Shown here piece by piece: positions 8,350-17,418 of a DNA stretch of 64,000 nucleotides. Numbering within the stretch: the first letter of the stretch is position 1; each line of letters begins with the position of its first letter. The notes beneath the pieces are model-generated. The model was not told where the DNA came from and made no database searches. It was given only the letters and a program-made list of their open reading frames with translations. Source of the DNA: Hyphomonas sediminis (GTDB lineage: Bacteria > Pseudomonadota > Alphaproteobacteria > Caulobacterales > Hyphomonadaceae); the NCBI RefSeq assembly GCF_019679475.1, contig NZ_JAIEZP010000001.1, forward strand, positions 3,162,001 to 3,226,000, written 5' to 3'. A program made the position numbers and the translations under genes.

Positions 8350-9465
8350 ATGACCGCCGATACTCTTGCCCGCGCCCGACGCATTGTCGTGAAAACCGGC
8401 TCCGCCCTCATTGCCGAAGGCGGCGCCCCGCGCCATGCCTGGCTGGCAGCACTGGCCGCCGACATCGCGGCCCTGCGCCAGCGCGGCAAGGAGGTGATCC
8501 TCGTCTCCTCCGGCGCTGTGGCGCTGGGCAAGGCGGCCCTCGGCGCGCCCTATCAGGCCCGGCTGGAGCAGAAGCAGGCCGCCGCCGCCATCGGCCAGCC
8601 CCGCCTCATGGCCGCGCTGGGCGAAGCCCTCGCCCCCCATGGCATCGCCGCCGGCCAGGCCCTGCTCACCCCCGGCGATACGGAAAACCGCCGCCGCTGG
8701 CTCAACGCCCGCGCCACGCTGGAAACCCTGCTGGAAGCCGGCGTCATCCCCGTCATCAACGAGAACGACACCGTCGCCACCGAGGAAATCCGCTATGGTG
8801 ACAACGACCGTCTCGCCGCCCGCGTCGCCCAGATGATGGGCGCCGATGTCCTCATCCTCCTCTCCGATATAGACGGTCTTTATACGGCCGATCCCCGCGC
8901 CAATCCCGGCGCCACCCACATCCCCTTCCTCGAAGCGCTGACGCCCGAGCATGACGCGATGGCCACCGGCGCCAATGCCGCCGCCGGTGTCGGCTCCGGC
9001 GGCATGGCCACCAAGCTTGCCGCCGCCCGCATTGCCCATGCCGCTGGCTGCTCTACCCTCATCACCCTGGGCAACCGGCCCCATCCCCTCGGCGCCATCG
9101 AGGCGGGCGAACGCGCCACCCTCATCGCCTCCCGCATCAGCCCCGCCAAGGCCCGCGCCGCCTGGCTCGAAGGCCACCTGAAGCCCGAGGGCGAACTCCT
9201 CGTCGATGCCGGCGCCGCCGCTGCGCTGGAGAAAGGCGCCAGCCTCCTGGCCGTCGGCGTGCGCGAGGTCACCGGCCAGTTCGAGCGCGGCGCCGCCGTC
9301 GCCGTCCGCGCCCCCGATGGCCGCCTCATCGCCAAGGGCGTCACCGCCTACGGCACCGAAGACATCCGCCGCATCGCCGGGCGCCGGACCGAAGAAGCCG
9401 AAGCCCTCCTTGGCTATCGCGGCCGCCCCGCCATCATCCACCGGGACGACATGGTGCGCCTTTGA
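8350..9465 (+). CDS. proB: Glutamate 5-kinase
   Basis: The enzyme phosphorylates glutamate to gamma-glutamyl phosphate, the first step of proline synthesis. The 371-aa protein has the amino-acid kinase fold ([80 protein letters not shown]) and a C-terminal PUA domain (about 280-371), as in full-length ProB. The ATG at 8350 places the kinase motif near the N-terminus as usual. The partner proA is not in the window. The stop TGA overlaps the TTG start of the next gene by 4 nt, so proB leads a three-gene coupled operon with a GNAT and a RimK-like ligase. Confidence 0.96.
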   Translation: MTADTLARARRIVVKTGSALIAEGGAPRHAWLAALAADIAALRQRGKEVILVSSGAVALGKAALGAPYQARLEQKQAAAAIGQPRLMAALGEALAPHGIAAGQALLTPGDTENRRRWLNARATLETLLEAGVIPVINENDTVATEEIRYGDNDRLAARVAQMMGADVLILLSDIDGLYTADPRANPGATHIPFLEALTPEHDAMATGANAAAGVGSGGMATKLAAARIAHAAGCSTLITLGNRPHPLGAIEAGERATLIASRISPAKARAAWLEGHLKPEGELLVDAGAAAALEKGASLLAVGVREVTGQFERGAAVAVRAPDGRLIAKGVTAYGTEDIRRIAGRRTEEAEALLGYRGRPAIIHRDDMVRL

Positions 9466-9932
9466 TCCTGCGCCCGGCCGCCACCGCCGACATTGACGCG
9501 CTGGTGGCGCTCGAAGCGAGCTTTCCTGCCGAAGACCGGTTTGACCGGCGCACCTGGCGGCGCCTCCTCTCGGGCCACGCTGCCACCCTCGTCGCCGCCG
9601 CGCCCGAGGCTCCAGATCAGCTCCTCGGCGCCGCCGTGATGCTTTACCGCCGCGGCCTCGCCCTCGCCCGGCTCTACTCCATCACCGTCGCGCCGGCGGC
9701 CCGCGGCAAGGGTGTTGCCCGCGCCCTGATGGCGGCGTGTGAGGCAGACGCGACAGCCCGCGGCGCCCGCGCTGTCCGCCTTGAGGTACGCTCATCAAAT
9801 AGTTCAGCCATCCGCCTTTACGAGGCAGGCGGTTATCGCGTAATTGCCACCCTTGAGTCCTACTATCCGGACGGAGAAGCGGCGCTGCGGATGGAGAAGT
9901 GTCTCAACGCGCCCTCAAATGGAGCGCCATGA
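9462..9932 (+). CDS. GNAT acetyltransferase, RimI-like, coupled to a RimK-like ligase
   Basis: The 156-aa protein has the acetyl-CoA binding signature ([19 protein letters not shown]) and the RimI-like motif [13 protein letters not shown]. It probably acetylates an amino group; the substrate is unknown. The start is TTG at 9462, overlapping the proB stop (TTTGA), and the stop overlaps the ATG of the next gene (ATGA). GNATs encoded next to RimK-type ATP-grasp proteins with an RLAN domain have been proposed to act with them in making or capping a small peptide, which is prior comparative-genomic inference. Confidence 0.85.
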   Translation: MILRPAATADIDALVALEASFPAEDRFDRRTWRRLLSGHAATLVAAAPEAPDQLLGAAVMLYRRGLALARLYSITVAPAARGKGVARALMAACEADATARGARAVRLEVRSSNSSAIRLYEAGGYRVIATLESYYPDGEAALRMEKCLNAPSNGAP

Positions 9933-11398
9933 CCGATTGGGTCGTGCTTGTTGAATCGGCAAGCGACATATCTCAGGCAGAGACACCGCATAAAGTCCTG
10001 CGTATCTCGGACTATATCTCCAAGCCTGCCCTGTTTGCCGGGCGGCGCCCCTATATCCTGAACCTCGCCCGCTCCTACGGCTATCAGTCGGAAGGCTACT
10101 ACGCCTCCCTGCTGGCCGAGGCGCGCGGCCACCGGGTCAGCCCCAGCGTGCAAACGATGGTCGAGCTCTCCAAGAAGAGCCTCTACAATCACGCCCTGCC
10201 GGACCTTGGCGAAACCCTGCAGGAAGCCCTCGCCAAGGGCGCGCCCAAGATCGACACCCTGTTCGTTGCCTTCTCGCGCACCGAGATCCCGGCCTATGAG
10301 CGCCTGGCCCGCGAGGCGATGGACTGGTTCCGCACGCCCGCCCTCGAAATCGAGTTCGACGACGAAGCCCCCCACGGCATCGGCCGCATCCGCGCCGTCC
10401 CCCCGCACAAGCTGAAGGACGCCCGCCGGAAATTCTTCCTCGACGCGATGGAAGCCTACACCAAGGGCCGCGTGAAGAATGAGAAGACCCGCGCGCCGGC
10501 CAAATGGGCGCTCGCCGTGCTGGTGGACCCGCATGAGAAACACTCCCCGTCAAAGCCCGCCTCGCTGAAGCGCCTGGCCGATGTGGCCGAGAAGATGGGC
10601 GTCGAGGTCGAACTGATCGACCCGACCGACCTGCCCTCGCTGGCCGAGTTCGACGCCCTCTTCATCCGCGCGACCACCTCGATCGACAACTTCACCTACC
10701 GCTTCGCCCGCCGGGCCGAGCAGGAAGGCATGCCCGTCATCGACGACACCCATTCGATGATCCGGTGCACCAACAAGGTCTATCTCAAGGAAATCCTGGA
10801 GAAAGCCGGCCTGCCCATTCCGCGTACGGAAATCCTCGACGAGAAGACCGACCTCGCCGCCGTGTTCGAGCGCCTCGGCAGCCCCGTGATCCTCAAGACG
10901 CCCGATGGCAGCTTCGGCACCAATATGGTCAAGGCCAAGTCGCTGGAAGAGCTGAAGACCGGCGCCAAGCATATGTTCGAGGACACCGCCCTGATCATCG
11001 CGCAGGAATTCCGCCCCACGAAGTTCGACTGGCGCATCGGCGTGCTGAATGGCGAGCCGCTTTACGCCTGCCAATACCGGATGGCGCGCGGCCACTGGCA
11101 GATCGTCAAATACAAGGATGACGGCAAGACCAGCGAAGGCGGCTTCACCACCATGCCGGTGGAAGACGCCCCGCCCGAAGTGGTCGACATTGCCGTGCGC
11201 GCCGCCAGCCTCATCGGCAACGGCCTCTATGGCGTGGACCTCAAAGAAACCGAACAGGGCGTCGTCATCATCGAGATCAACGACAACCCCTCCATCGACC
11301 ATGATGTCGAAGGCGCCATCCTCAAGGATGAACTCTGGAGACGGATCATCTCCTGGTTCTCCACCCGCCTCGAACGCCGCATGGGCCGCGCAGACTGA
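9929..11398 (+). CDS. RimK-like ATP-grasp ligase with N-terminal RLAN-type domain
   Basis: The 489-aa protein has an N-terminal region (about 1-190) matching what I recall of the RLAN domain (WVVLVESASDI, PYILNLARSYGYQSEGYYAS, RHRVSPSVQTM-like), then an ATP-grasp fold (about 200-489): INDNP-type end motif EINDNPSIDHDVEGA, ILKTPDGSFGTNMVKAKS for ATP binding, and GVDLKETEQGVVIIE. RimK enzymes add glutamate residues to proteins or cofactors, or ligate peptides. The start ATG at 9929 overlaps the GNAT stop. Substrate is unknown; coupling to proB suggests a glutamate-related one, which is speculation. Confidence 0.85.
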   Translation: MTDWVVLVESASDISQAETPHKVLRISDYISKPALFAGRRPYILNLARSYGYQSEGYYASLLAEARGHRVSPSVQTMVELSKKSLYNHALPDLGETLQEALAKGAPKIDTLFVAFSRTEIPAYERLAREAMDWFRTPALEIEFDDEAPHGIGRIRAVPPHKLKDARRKFFLDAMEAYTKGRVKNEKTRAPAKWALAVLVDPHEKHSPSKPASLKRLADVAEKMGVEVELIDPTDLPSLAEFDALFIRATTSIDNFTYRFARRAEQEGMPVIDDTHSMIRCTNKVYLKEILEKAGLPIPRTEILDEKTDLAAVFERLGSPVILKTPDGSFGTNMVKAKSLEELKTGAKHMFEDTALIIAQEFRPTKFDWRIGVLNGEPLYACQYRMARGHWQIVKYKDDGKTSEGGFTTMPVEDAPPEVVDIAVRAASLIGNGLYGVDLKETEQGVVIIEINDNPSIDHDVEGAILKDELWRRIISWFSTRLERRMGRAD

Positions 11399-11416
11399 TC
11401 TTCACGAACCCTCGGA

Positions 11417-11729
11417 AAGCTCATCCTGAGCGTCCTTCGCCGAGCTCAGGATAACATAGCGGCCCTCACCCCCCATTTCGGTGAAGTCCCAACCCCTCTC
11501 CCTCCGGGAGAGGAGGGGCCCGCGTCCGAAGGGCGTGGGAGGTGAGGGCCGCTACGGCTGATCCAGAATAAACCGCGCGGTTTGCAAAACGCCGCACACA
11601 AAGCATCCCGGCGTCATGCGGGCGTCACTTCCTTCGGGCGTCTTCCCGGAATTTGCGGAGCAAATGTCCGGGACCCAGGGGGAAAGGCTGGGTCCCGGTC
11701 TTCGCTTGCAGCGAAACCGGGATGACGGA
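11417..11729. repeat. Intergenic repeats C copy 2 (11417-11453), hairpin and B copy 2 (11638-11729)
   Basis: The 367-bp gap between two convergent genes holds a second copy of repeat C, a GC-rich palindromic stretch (CCCCTCTCC / GGAGAGGAGGGG type, about 11491-11520) and an inverted second copy of repeat B. The palindromes could help terminate the converging transcripts. No gene is seen. Confidence 0.8.
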
Positions 11730-11765
11730 GCCCAGAGGGCAGAAGGCCCTCCCGCCCCAAAAGCC

Positions 11766-13556
11766 TTAAAACTTGAACCCGCCGGCCAGCAGCTTCTCAT
11801 ACCGCTCCGCCGTAACGGGCGCATAGCCGCCTTCTGCCGGGTCATACATCCACAGCGCGTCGCCCTCGACCTTTGCCGGGTCAAAGCCTTCGGCCACCAG
11901 CTCCACCTTGCGATATTTGAATGTGCCGGTGGTTTCGGCTTCGGGCTGCACACGGATGAAAATCGGAACCGCATAGGACGGCAGCAGCGCCGCCAGCTTG
12001 CCATGCACGCCCGCAATGTCCACCTCGCCGTCCAGCGTCACGGCCGCCATGCCGGCCTTGCCGTCAGCGCCGGGCACAGGCACGCCATAAACGTTGGCCG
12101 TCGCAATGCCGTCGATCTTGGAAAGGGCCTCGCCCACTTCATTGGTGGAGACGTTCTCGCCCTTCCAGCGGAAGGTGTCGCCAATCCGGTCCACAAAGTA
12201 GATATAGCCTTCCTTGTCCATCTTCAGCAGGTCACCCGTGCGGAACCACAGGTCGCCCTTCTCGAACACGTCGCGCAGCAGCTTCTTCTCGGTGGCCTTC
12301 TTGTCGTTATAGCCTTCAAAGCGCTGGCGCACATCCTCGCCCAGCCGGCCAATGGCCTCGCCCGGTTCATCCGTGGCCGCATGAACGCAGAAGCCGTCTG
12401 CCCCGCGCACGGGCTGCTCAGTCTCGATGTCGAACTTCACGAAAGCGACATGTGCGAACTGCTTTTTCAGCCACCACGGAATGCGCCCGATGGCGCCGGG
12501 CTTGCCGTCGAAATTGATGAAGCTGACATTGCCCTCGGTCGAGCCGTAGAACTCGGCAAGGTGGGGAATGTTGAAGCGGTGGAGAAACTCCTCCCACACT
12601 TCCGGGCGCAGGCCATTGCCAAATCCGGTGCGGATATGGTGGGCGCGCTCTTTCGGGTGTGGCGGGGAATTGACGAGATACCGGCACAGCTCGCCGATAT
12701 AAACGATCGAGGTGGCGCCCTCATCGGTCGCATCATCCCAGAAGGCGCTGGCCGAAAACTTCCGTCTCAGGATGACTGTTGCGCCGGTGTTCAGCGCCTG
12801 CCCGATGCCGCAAAGGCCGCCCGTGCCGTGGTAAAGCGGCAGGGTGATGTAAACGCGGTCTTTCTCCGTCGTTCGGCAGGGCGCAATGAAGCTGCGCATC
12901 ATGCCTTGCGTGCGTGCCTGCGTCAGGCGCGCCGCCTTGGGCAGGCCCGTGGTGCCAGAGGTATAAACATAAAGACACATGTCGCGTCCGCGCAGCTCTG
13001 CGCGGTGGGCCCGGTCGGGGCGCGCGCTGGAAACTGCCGCCAGCGCCGCGCCAAGGTCCTGCCCCCGCTTGCCGCCCAGCGTCCACACGGGCAGGTCGCC
13101 CTTGATGAGGCTGGCAACGCCTTCAATGGCCGCGTCCTGGTCGGCGCCGGTAACGATGAGCTTGGCGTCCGCGATGTTGACGCAATGGGCCAGCGCGTCG
13201 CCTTCAAGATTGTGATTGATCAGTGCCGTGACGACACCGACCTTGGAGAAGCCCGCCCAGGCGGCCACATAGTCCGGCCGGTTTTCCATATAGAGGGCCA
13301 CACAGTCGCCCGCCTTCAGGCCCTGCGCCAGCGCCCAGTTGGCAAACCGGCTCGCCTGCGCGTCAAACTCCGCATAGGTTGTCGAATGTCCCTCAAAGCG
13401 GAACGCGATGTTTCCGGGGAACTTGTCGACGGCGCGCTCATAATCGTCCGCCACGAGATTTTCGGAGTCGGGAGAAATATCGCCGGTCCATTTCTGGACG
13501 AGCAGAATGTCCTGAAACAGCCGGACTTCGCGGGCCAGTTTGGCAAAAAGGTTCAT
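11766..13556 (-). CDS. Long-chain acyl-CoA synthetase, FATP/FadD6-like
   Basis: The 596-aa enzyme activates long-chain fatty acids to acyl-CoA via an acyl-adenylate. Seen motifs are the P-loop YVYTSGTTGLPKAA, the A5 motif YGSTEGNVSFINF, and TGDLLKMDKEGYIYFVDR followed by GDTFRWKGENVSTNE. The latter, with N-terminal FEGHSTTYAEFDAQASRFAN, is typical of the FATP/very-long-chain synthetase branch. The ATG at 13556 (MNLFAKLAREV) has GGGAGGCG upstream; the frame extends further upstream but without family similarity. It is divergent from the thioesterase gene across 188 bp, which probably holds both promoters. Confidence 0.92.
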   Translation of the reverse strand: MNLFAKLAREVRLFQDILLVQKWTGDISPDSENLVADDYERAVDKFPGNIAFRFEGHSTTYAEFDAQASRFANWALAQGLKAGDCVALYMENRPDYVAAWAGFSKVGVVTALINHNLEGDALAHCVNIADAKLIVTGADQDAAIEGVASLIKGDLPVWTLGGKRGQDLGAALAAVSSARPDRAHRAELRGRDMCLYVYTSGTTGLPKAARLTQARTQGMMRSFIAPCRTTEKDRVYITLPLYHGTGGLCGIGQALNTGATVILRRKFSASAFWDDATDEGATSIVYIGELCRYLVNSPPHPKERAHHIRTGFGNGLRPEVWEEFLHRFNIPHLAEFYGSTEGNVSFINFDGKPGAIGRIPWWLKKQFAHVAFVKFDIETEQPVRGADGFCVHAATDEPGEAIGRLGEDVRQRFEGYNDKKATEKKLLRDVFEKGDLWFRTGDLLKMDKEGYIYFVDRIGDTFRWKGENVSTNEVGEALSKIDGIATANVYGVPVPGADGKAGMAAVTLDGEVDIAGVHGKLAALLPSYAVPIFIRVQPEAETTGTFKYRKVELVAEGFDPAKVEGDALWMYDPAEGGYAPVTAERYEKLLAGGFKF

Positions 13557-13744
13557 CGGCGGCGCCTCCCAACGCAGAGGGTCGTAATCGTTTTGAAGTC
13601 TTTGTGGAAAATCACAGATGGGAATAATCCCATGGATTGTCAAAGATTTCGCTAACCATAACAGGGAATTTGCGGCAGGTTTGCGTTCCGTGTCAGGTCT
13701 GGTAAATGCTGCGGCGCACAAGAAACTCATAAGGAACATGGCCC

Positions 13745-14629
13745 ATGACGAAGGACCCGGTTGGAGACCTGCTCACCCTGCTCGACATCGAGCGTCTCGA
13801 ACACGACCTCTTCCGCGGCCAGAGCCCCGATGAGGAAGAAAGCCAGCGCGTCTTCGGTGGCCAGGTCATCGCCCAGTCTCTTGTCGCCGCCTACCGCACC
13901 GTTCCGGACGACCGCCCCTGCCATTCCCTGCATGCCTATTTCATTCGGCCGGGCGACCCCTCTGTCCCGATCATCTACCAGGTCGACCATTCCCGCGATG
14001 GGGGCTCCTTCACCACCCGCCGCGTGGTCGCCATCCAGCATGGCAAGCAGATCTTCAATCTCGCCGCCTCCTTCCAGACGCTGGAAGACAGCTGGCACCA
14101 CCAGCATGACATGCCCGAAGTTGCCCCGCCGGAAAGCCTCAGCGACCGGGTGGAATGGCGCCGCAAGTTTGCCGATAAGGTGCCCGAGCGCCATCGCGGC
14201 CACTTCCTGCGCGAACGCCCCATCGAGATGCGCGAGATCGACCCGCTCGATCCCCTCACGCCCGCCAAAGCCTCCGATGAACACAATCTCTGGTTCCGGG
14301 TTGCCCGCCCCATCGATGAGGCCCCGTGGATTCATCACTGCCTGATGGCCTATGCCTCGGACATGGCCCTCCTCGGCACCGGCTCGCGCCCTCATGGTGT
14401 CTCCTGGATGAACCGTGAACTCATGTCGGCCAGCCTGGACCACGCCATGTGGTTCCACGCGCCAACAAAGTTCGATGAGTGGCACCTCTATTCGATGGAC
14501 AGCCCCTACGCCGGCGGTGCGCGCAGCTTCAACCGGGGATCTATCTTCGATTCTTCAGGCCGCCTCGTCGCGTCGGTCGCGCAGGAAGGCCTGATGCGCC
14601 GGATCGAGCACAAACCGCGCCAGAAGTGA
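13745..14629 (+). CDS. tesB: Acyl-CoA thioesterase II
   Basis: The 294-aa protein hydrolyses acyl-CoA to free acid and CoA. It has the double hot-dog architecture of TesB: LFRGQSPDEEESQRVFGGQV, RPCHSLHAYFIRPGD, SFTTRRVVAIQHG in the first repeat, and MAYASDMALLGTGSRPHG, DHAMWFHAP and ASVAQEGLMRR in the second. The Asp, Thr/Ser and Gln expected for catalysis lie in these second-repeat motifs. The start has AAGGAACATGGCCC upstream. It faces an acyl-CoA synthetase, suggesting shared control of acyl-CoA pools. Confidence 0.95.
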   Translation: MTKDPVGDLLTLLDIERLEHDLFRGQSPDEEESQRVFGGQVIAQSLVAAYRTVPDDRPCHSLHAYFIRPGDPSVPIIYQVDHSRDGGSFTTRRVVAIQHGKQIFNLAASFQTLEDSWHHQHDMPEVAPPESLSDRVEWRRKFADKVPERHRGHFLRERPIEMREIDPLDPLTPAKASDEHNLWFRVARPIDEAPWIHHCLMAYASDMALLGTGSRPHGVSWMNRELMSASLDHAMWFHAPTKFDEWHLYSMDSPYAGGARSFNRGSIFDSSGRLVASVAQEGLMRRIEHKPRQK

Positions 14630-14686
14630 TCTGAAAAGCCTCAAAAAGACACGGGAATGACGCTGTTTGCCCCTGCGGGGCACGGG

Positions 14687-15802
14687 TTATCCCTCTTTGG
14701 CCTGCTTCCGGTACACGCCGGGCGAGATGCCATACCAGCCTCGGAAAGCACGCACGAACGCGCTCTGATCACCATATCCCAGCGCCCCGGCTATCTCTGT
14801 CAGCGACAGTTTCCCCTCGCGCACATAAATGTCCGCCGCCTCCTTGCGCGCGTCCTGCAACAGGTCGGAGAAGCCAATCCCGGCCTCTGCCAGGTGGCGC
14901 CGCAGGGTCCGCTCCGAATAGCCCAGCAGCCGCGCCGTACCCGCCATACTGGGCCGGCCCCGCCGCATCTGGCCATGCAGGCAGTTGCGCACCTTGTCGG
15001 CCAGGCTCACCCCATCCCGAAGCGAGATCATCCGCTCCTCCAGGCGCTGGGTCAGCAGGGTCACCAGCGCCTGATTCTCCCCCGGCAGGGGCCGGCTTAC
15101 CAGCTCGGCCCGGAAGACCATCACGTCTTCCTTCTGGCCGAATTTCACGCCTTTCCCGAACACAGTCTCATACATTTCATGGGTTTGCGGGCCGGGGTCG
15201 CGGTGGCGGAAGTGCATCGCCTCGATCGGGCTGGAATGGTCGCGCAGCAGCCAGTGGCCGATCACCGCATAACCGGCAAACACGGCCTCCATCACTCGCC
15301 TCAGTCCCTCTACCCCTGCCAACGCCGGCGCGCAGCGGATGTAGGCATGGGCGCCCCGCACCTCGAGGCCGGTGCACACAACCTCCTGCGTCAGCGGCTG
15401 GAACCGCATGTTGATCTCCAGCGCCTGCCGGATGGTTCCGGCCGAAGAAAGCGCATAGCCGACATCCATGAAGGTCGCCGGCCGGAACTGCATGCCCACA
15501 CGCAAGCCAAGCGTGTCGTTCCCCGTCAGCTCCGCCGCAACGTCGAGTACGCGCACAACCACGTCGCCCGGAAACCGCCCGTCCGGCACATCCATGGCAG
15601 CACGCCCGCCAGGTACCAAATCGTAGAGTCTCTGCGCCGGTGCCCCGAGCGCGATGCAGGTCTCGACGTAATTGGACAGATACGCGGAAGATACCGTCGG
15701 CAATGTTCGCCCCCCACCTTGCTCCTCTGAAACTGCAGCACCCTGCCCCGGACCAAGATCAACCGGCGCTGAAGAAAGTCGCCCATTGGCCAGAATTGAC
15801 AC
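14687..15802 (-). CDS. AraC-family transcriptional regulator with ligand-binding N-terminal domain
   Basis: The 371-aa protein has an N-terminal sensor domain of the Arabinose_bd type seen in OruR/ArgR-like AraC proteins (about 40-230; SSAYLSNYVETCIALGAPAQ) and a C-terminal AraC double helix-turn-helix (about 275-370; ARLLGYSERTLRRHLAEAG, EIAGALGYGDQSAFVRAFRG). It lies convergent with tesB and may regulate the lipid genes, though no binding site is evident. The start at 15802 is the longest; an internal start near residue 30 is possible. Confidence 0.85.
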   Translation of the reverse strand: MSILANGRLSSAPVDLGPGQGAAVSEEQGGGRTLPTVSSAYLSNYVETCIALGAPAQRLYDLVPGGRAAMDVPDGRFPGDVVVRVLDVAAELTGNDTLGLRVGMQFRPATFMDVGYALSSAGTIRQALEINMRFQPLTQEVVCTGLEVRGAHAYIRCAPALAGVEGLRRVMEAVFAGYAVIGHWLLRDHSSPIEAMHFRHRDPGPQTHEMYETVFGKGVKFGQKEDVMVFRAELVSRPLPGENQALVTLLTQRLEERMISLRDGVSLADKVRNCLHGQMRRGRPSMAGTARLLGYSERTLRRHLAEAGIGFSDLLQDARKEAADIYVREGKLSLTEIAGALGYGDQSAFVRAFRGWYGISPGVYRKQAKEG

Positions 15803-16051
15803 TGGGAATGGCCGAAAATGTCAAGACGCTTACATAACAGGATGTTTAGGTTGGGTCGGGGACGCACGCGATACTCAAGCGCGCCACAAGCGCCGGCTCT
15901 GAGGGACGCGAATGGCGGGGAGCCAGCGACCCACATTTGTTGGGGAAATCGCTGGCTCCTTCCCGCCCCCGGTCAGAAAGCCACAGCTGAACACCACAGA
16001 ATGCGGTGAAAAGCCCTTGCGCAGGTGAATCCGGGCACTAATACGGGAGTC

Positions 16052-16128
<77 letters not shown>

Positions 16129-16160
16129 ATCATTTTGAGGTGCCCTCGGGAGGCTCTGGA

Positions 16161-16469
16161 ATGGAAGCGCGGATCTACAAACCGGCCAAGAGCGCCATGC
16201 AATCCGGTCGTGGAAACACGAAAGAATGGATTCTGGAGTTCGTGAATCCGGGCGCGCACCGCCGTCCCGACCCGCTGATGGGTTGGGTGAGCATCGACGA
16301 CACCTCAGGTCAGGTCCGCCTGCATTTCGATACGCGCGAACAGGCCATCGCCTATGCCGAGCGCGAAGGCTTCAATTTCACGGTTCAGGAGCCGCGCGAG
16401 CGCAAACGCCTGATCAAGTCTTATGCCGAGAACTTCTCGGCGGACCGCAAACAACCGTGGACACACTGA
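16161..16469 (+). CDS. NADH dehydrogenase (complex I) accessory subunit, NDUFS4-type
   Basis: The 102-aa protein (MEARIYKPAKSAMQSGRGNT, WILEFV, LMGWVSIDDTSGQVRLHFDT, AIAYAEREGFNFTV) is the conserved ETC complex I subunit region, homologous to mitochondrial NDUFS4, an 18-kDa accessory subunit typical of alphaproteobacterial complex I. The ATG at 16161 has GGGAGG 7 bp upstream and matches the family start; an ATG at 16140 is less likely. The gene sits between tRNA-Pro and tRNA-Arg, away from the nuo cluster, as in many alphaproteobacteria. Confidence 0.93.
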   Translation: MEARIYKPAKSAMQSGRGNTKEWILEFVNPGAHRRPDPLMGWVSIDDTSGQVRLHFDTREQAIAYAEREGFNFTVQEPRERKRLIKSYAENFSADRKQPWTH

Positions 16470-16496
16470 GGCAGCCCGCGCTACTCCCCCGGAAAC

Positions 16497-16573
16497 GGCC
16501 CCGTAGCTCAGCTGGATAGAGCACTCGCCTTCTAAGCGAATGGTCGCAGGTTCAAATCCTGCCGGGGTCGCCA
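16497..16573 (+). tRNA. tRNA-Arg (anticodon TCT)
   Basis: GGCCCCG pairs with CGGGGTC (one G-U), then discriminator G and encoded CCA. The anticodon loop CTTCTAA gives TCT, reading AGA/AGG. The T arm GGTTCAAATCC is intact. Confidence 0.96.
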
Positions 16574-16632
16574 TTTGCGCTCAGTTTCCTGCCGATCAAC
16601 ACGGGCGCGGGCGCCTGCCTCCGTCTCCTTCT

Positions 16633-17406
16633 TCAGGTTACCGATCCATAAGTGGCACCCGTGCCCCGGAACCAACGCTGCCAGAAGGCTTTCACCTCGC
16701 CAAGCGGCAGAGCGTATTCCTGGCGCGGCACGACACGGGCCACCACATCGACCCCCGCAAGGCCGGGACGCATATCCATTAGCGATGTGCCTTCAAAGGC
16801 GCTCCAGTCGGTCCCGGTACGGTACATTGAGAAGTCTTTGGAATGCTGCATCAGATCTGACACCAGGATCAGGCGGCGACTGGAGGTTTGGGCCTGGAAA
16901 TCCGGCCGGTCTCCCAGCGTGAACATCGCTTCCATCAGTGGAGAGCTGGGCGCCACATTGTCCACAAGGACACCCTCGGCACCGGCGATGAGCGGATCGT
17001 GGAACTTCCGCTGCCAGGCCTGCTCGATCATGCGCGGATTCTGGAAGATCGGATTGGCGCCTTCGGCACTGCCCGGTGAGCAGCCCGACCAGACAGTCAA
17101 CGGATCATAGGGCGAGGCCGCATTTGGAACCGTCAGCGTAATCCGGCCATATTTCGGCAACGCGCGGGCCTCATCCTCCAACAGGGCGCGCACCCATGCC
17201 AGGTCGGTCGCGTTGAAGGGATCGGACTGATCGACCAGAATGATCGTGTGCGACGGGTCGCGCCGGTCGAGCCGGCAGCCCGTATCATTTTCCGTTGCGG
17301 GCGGCTGGTTCATGGCCGCTGCCGCAAACAACCCGAACACGGATGTAATCATCAGGGCGATCGCCCCGCGCCAGAACCACGGCCCTCTCTCCCTGCGTCT
17401 CGGCAT
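16633..17406 (-). CDS. Unknown membrane-anchored protein with a von Willebrand A-like core
   Basis: I do not recognise this 257-aa family. A charged start (MPRRRERGPWFWR) precedes one membrane segment (residues 14-32), so the rest is probably periplasmic. The core has features of a von Willebrand A/MIDAS fold: HTIILVDQSDPFN at 53-65 (DxSD), SSPLMEAMFT at 154-163, and RRLILVSDLMQHS at 177-189, consistent with metal-dependent protein binding. A C-terminal Val/Arg/Trp-rich segment follows (VARVVPRQEYALPLG). It starts 12 bp after the stop of the upstream membrane gene (17419-18990), so the two form an operon and probably act together. Confidence 0.7.
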   Translation of the reverse strand: MPRRRERGPWFWRGAIALMITSVFGLFAAAAMNQPPATENDTGCRLDRRDPSHTIILVDQSDPFNATDLAWVRALLEDEARALPKYGRITLTVPNAASPYDPLTVWSGCSPGSAEGANPIFQNPRMIEQAWQRKFHDPLIAGAEGVLVDNVAPSSPLMEAMFTLGDRPDFQAQTSSRRLILVSDLMQHSKDFSMYRTGTDWSAFEGTSLMDMRPGLAGVDVVARVVPRQEYALPLGEVKAFWQRWFRGTGATYGSVT

Positions 17407-17418
17407 GGACCTGCCTCC

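Noticed and set aside
8212-9441. 409-codon minus-strand frame opposite proB, very Gly/Ala/Asp rich
   Set aside because: Reverse-frame shadow of proB; composition is an artefact of GC-rich codons.
11616-13655. 679-codon plus-strand open frame opposite the acyl-CoA synthetase
   Set aside because: It is antisense to a clear AMP-forming ligase with all motifs, and its translation resembles no family; high GC makes long shadow frames common.
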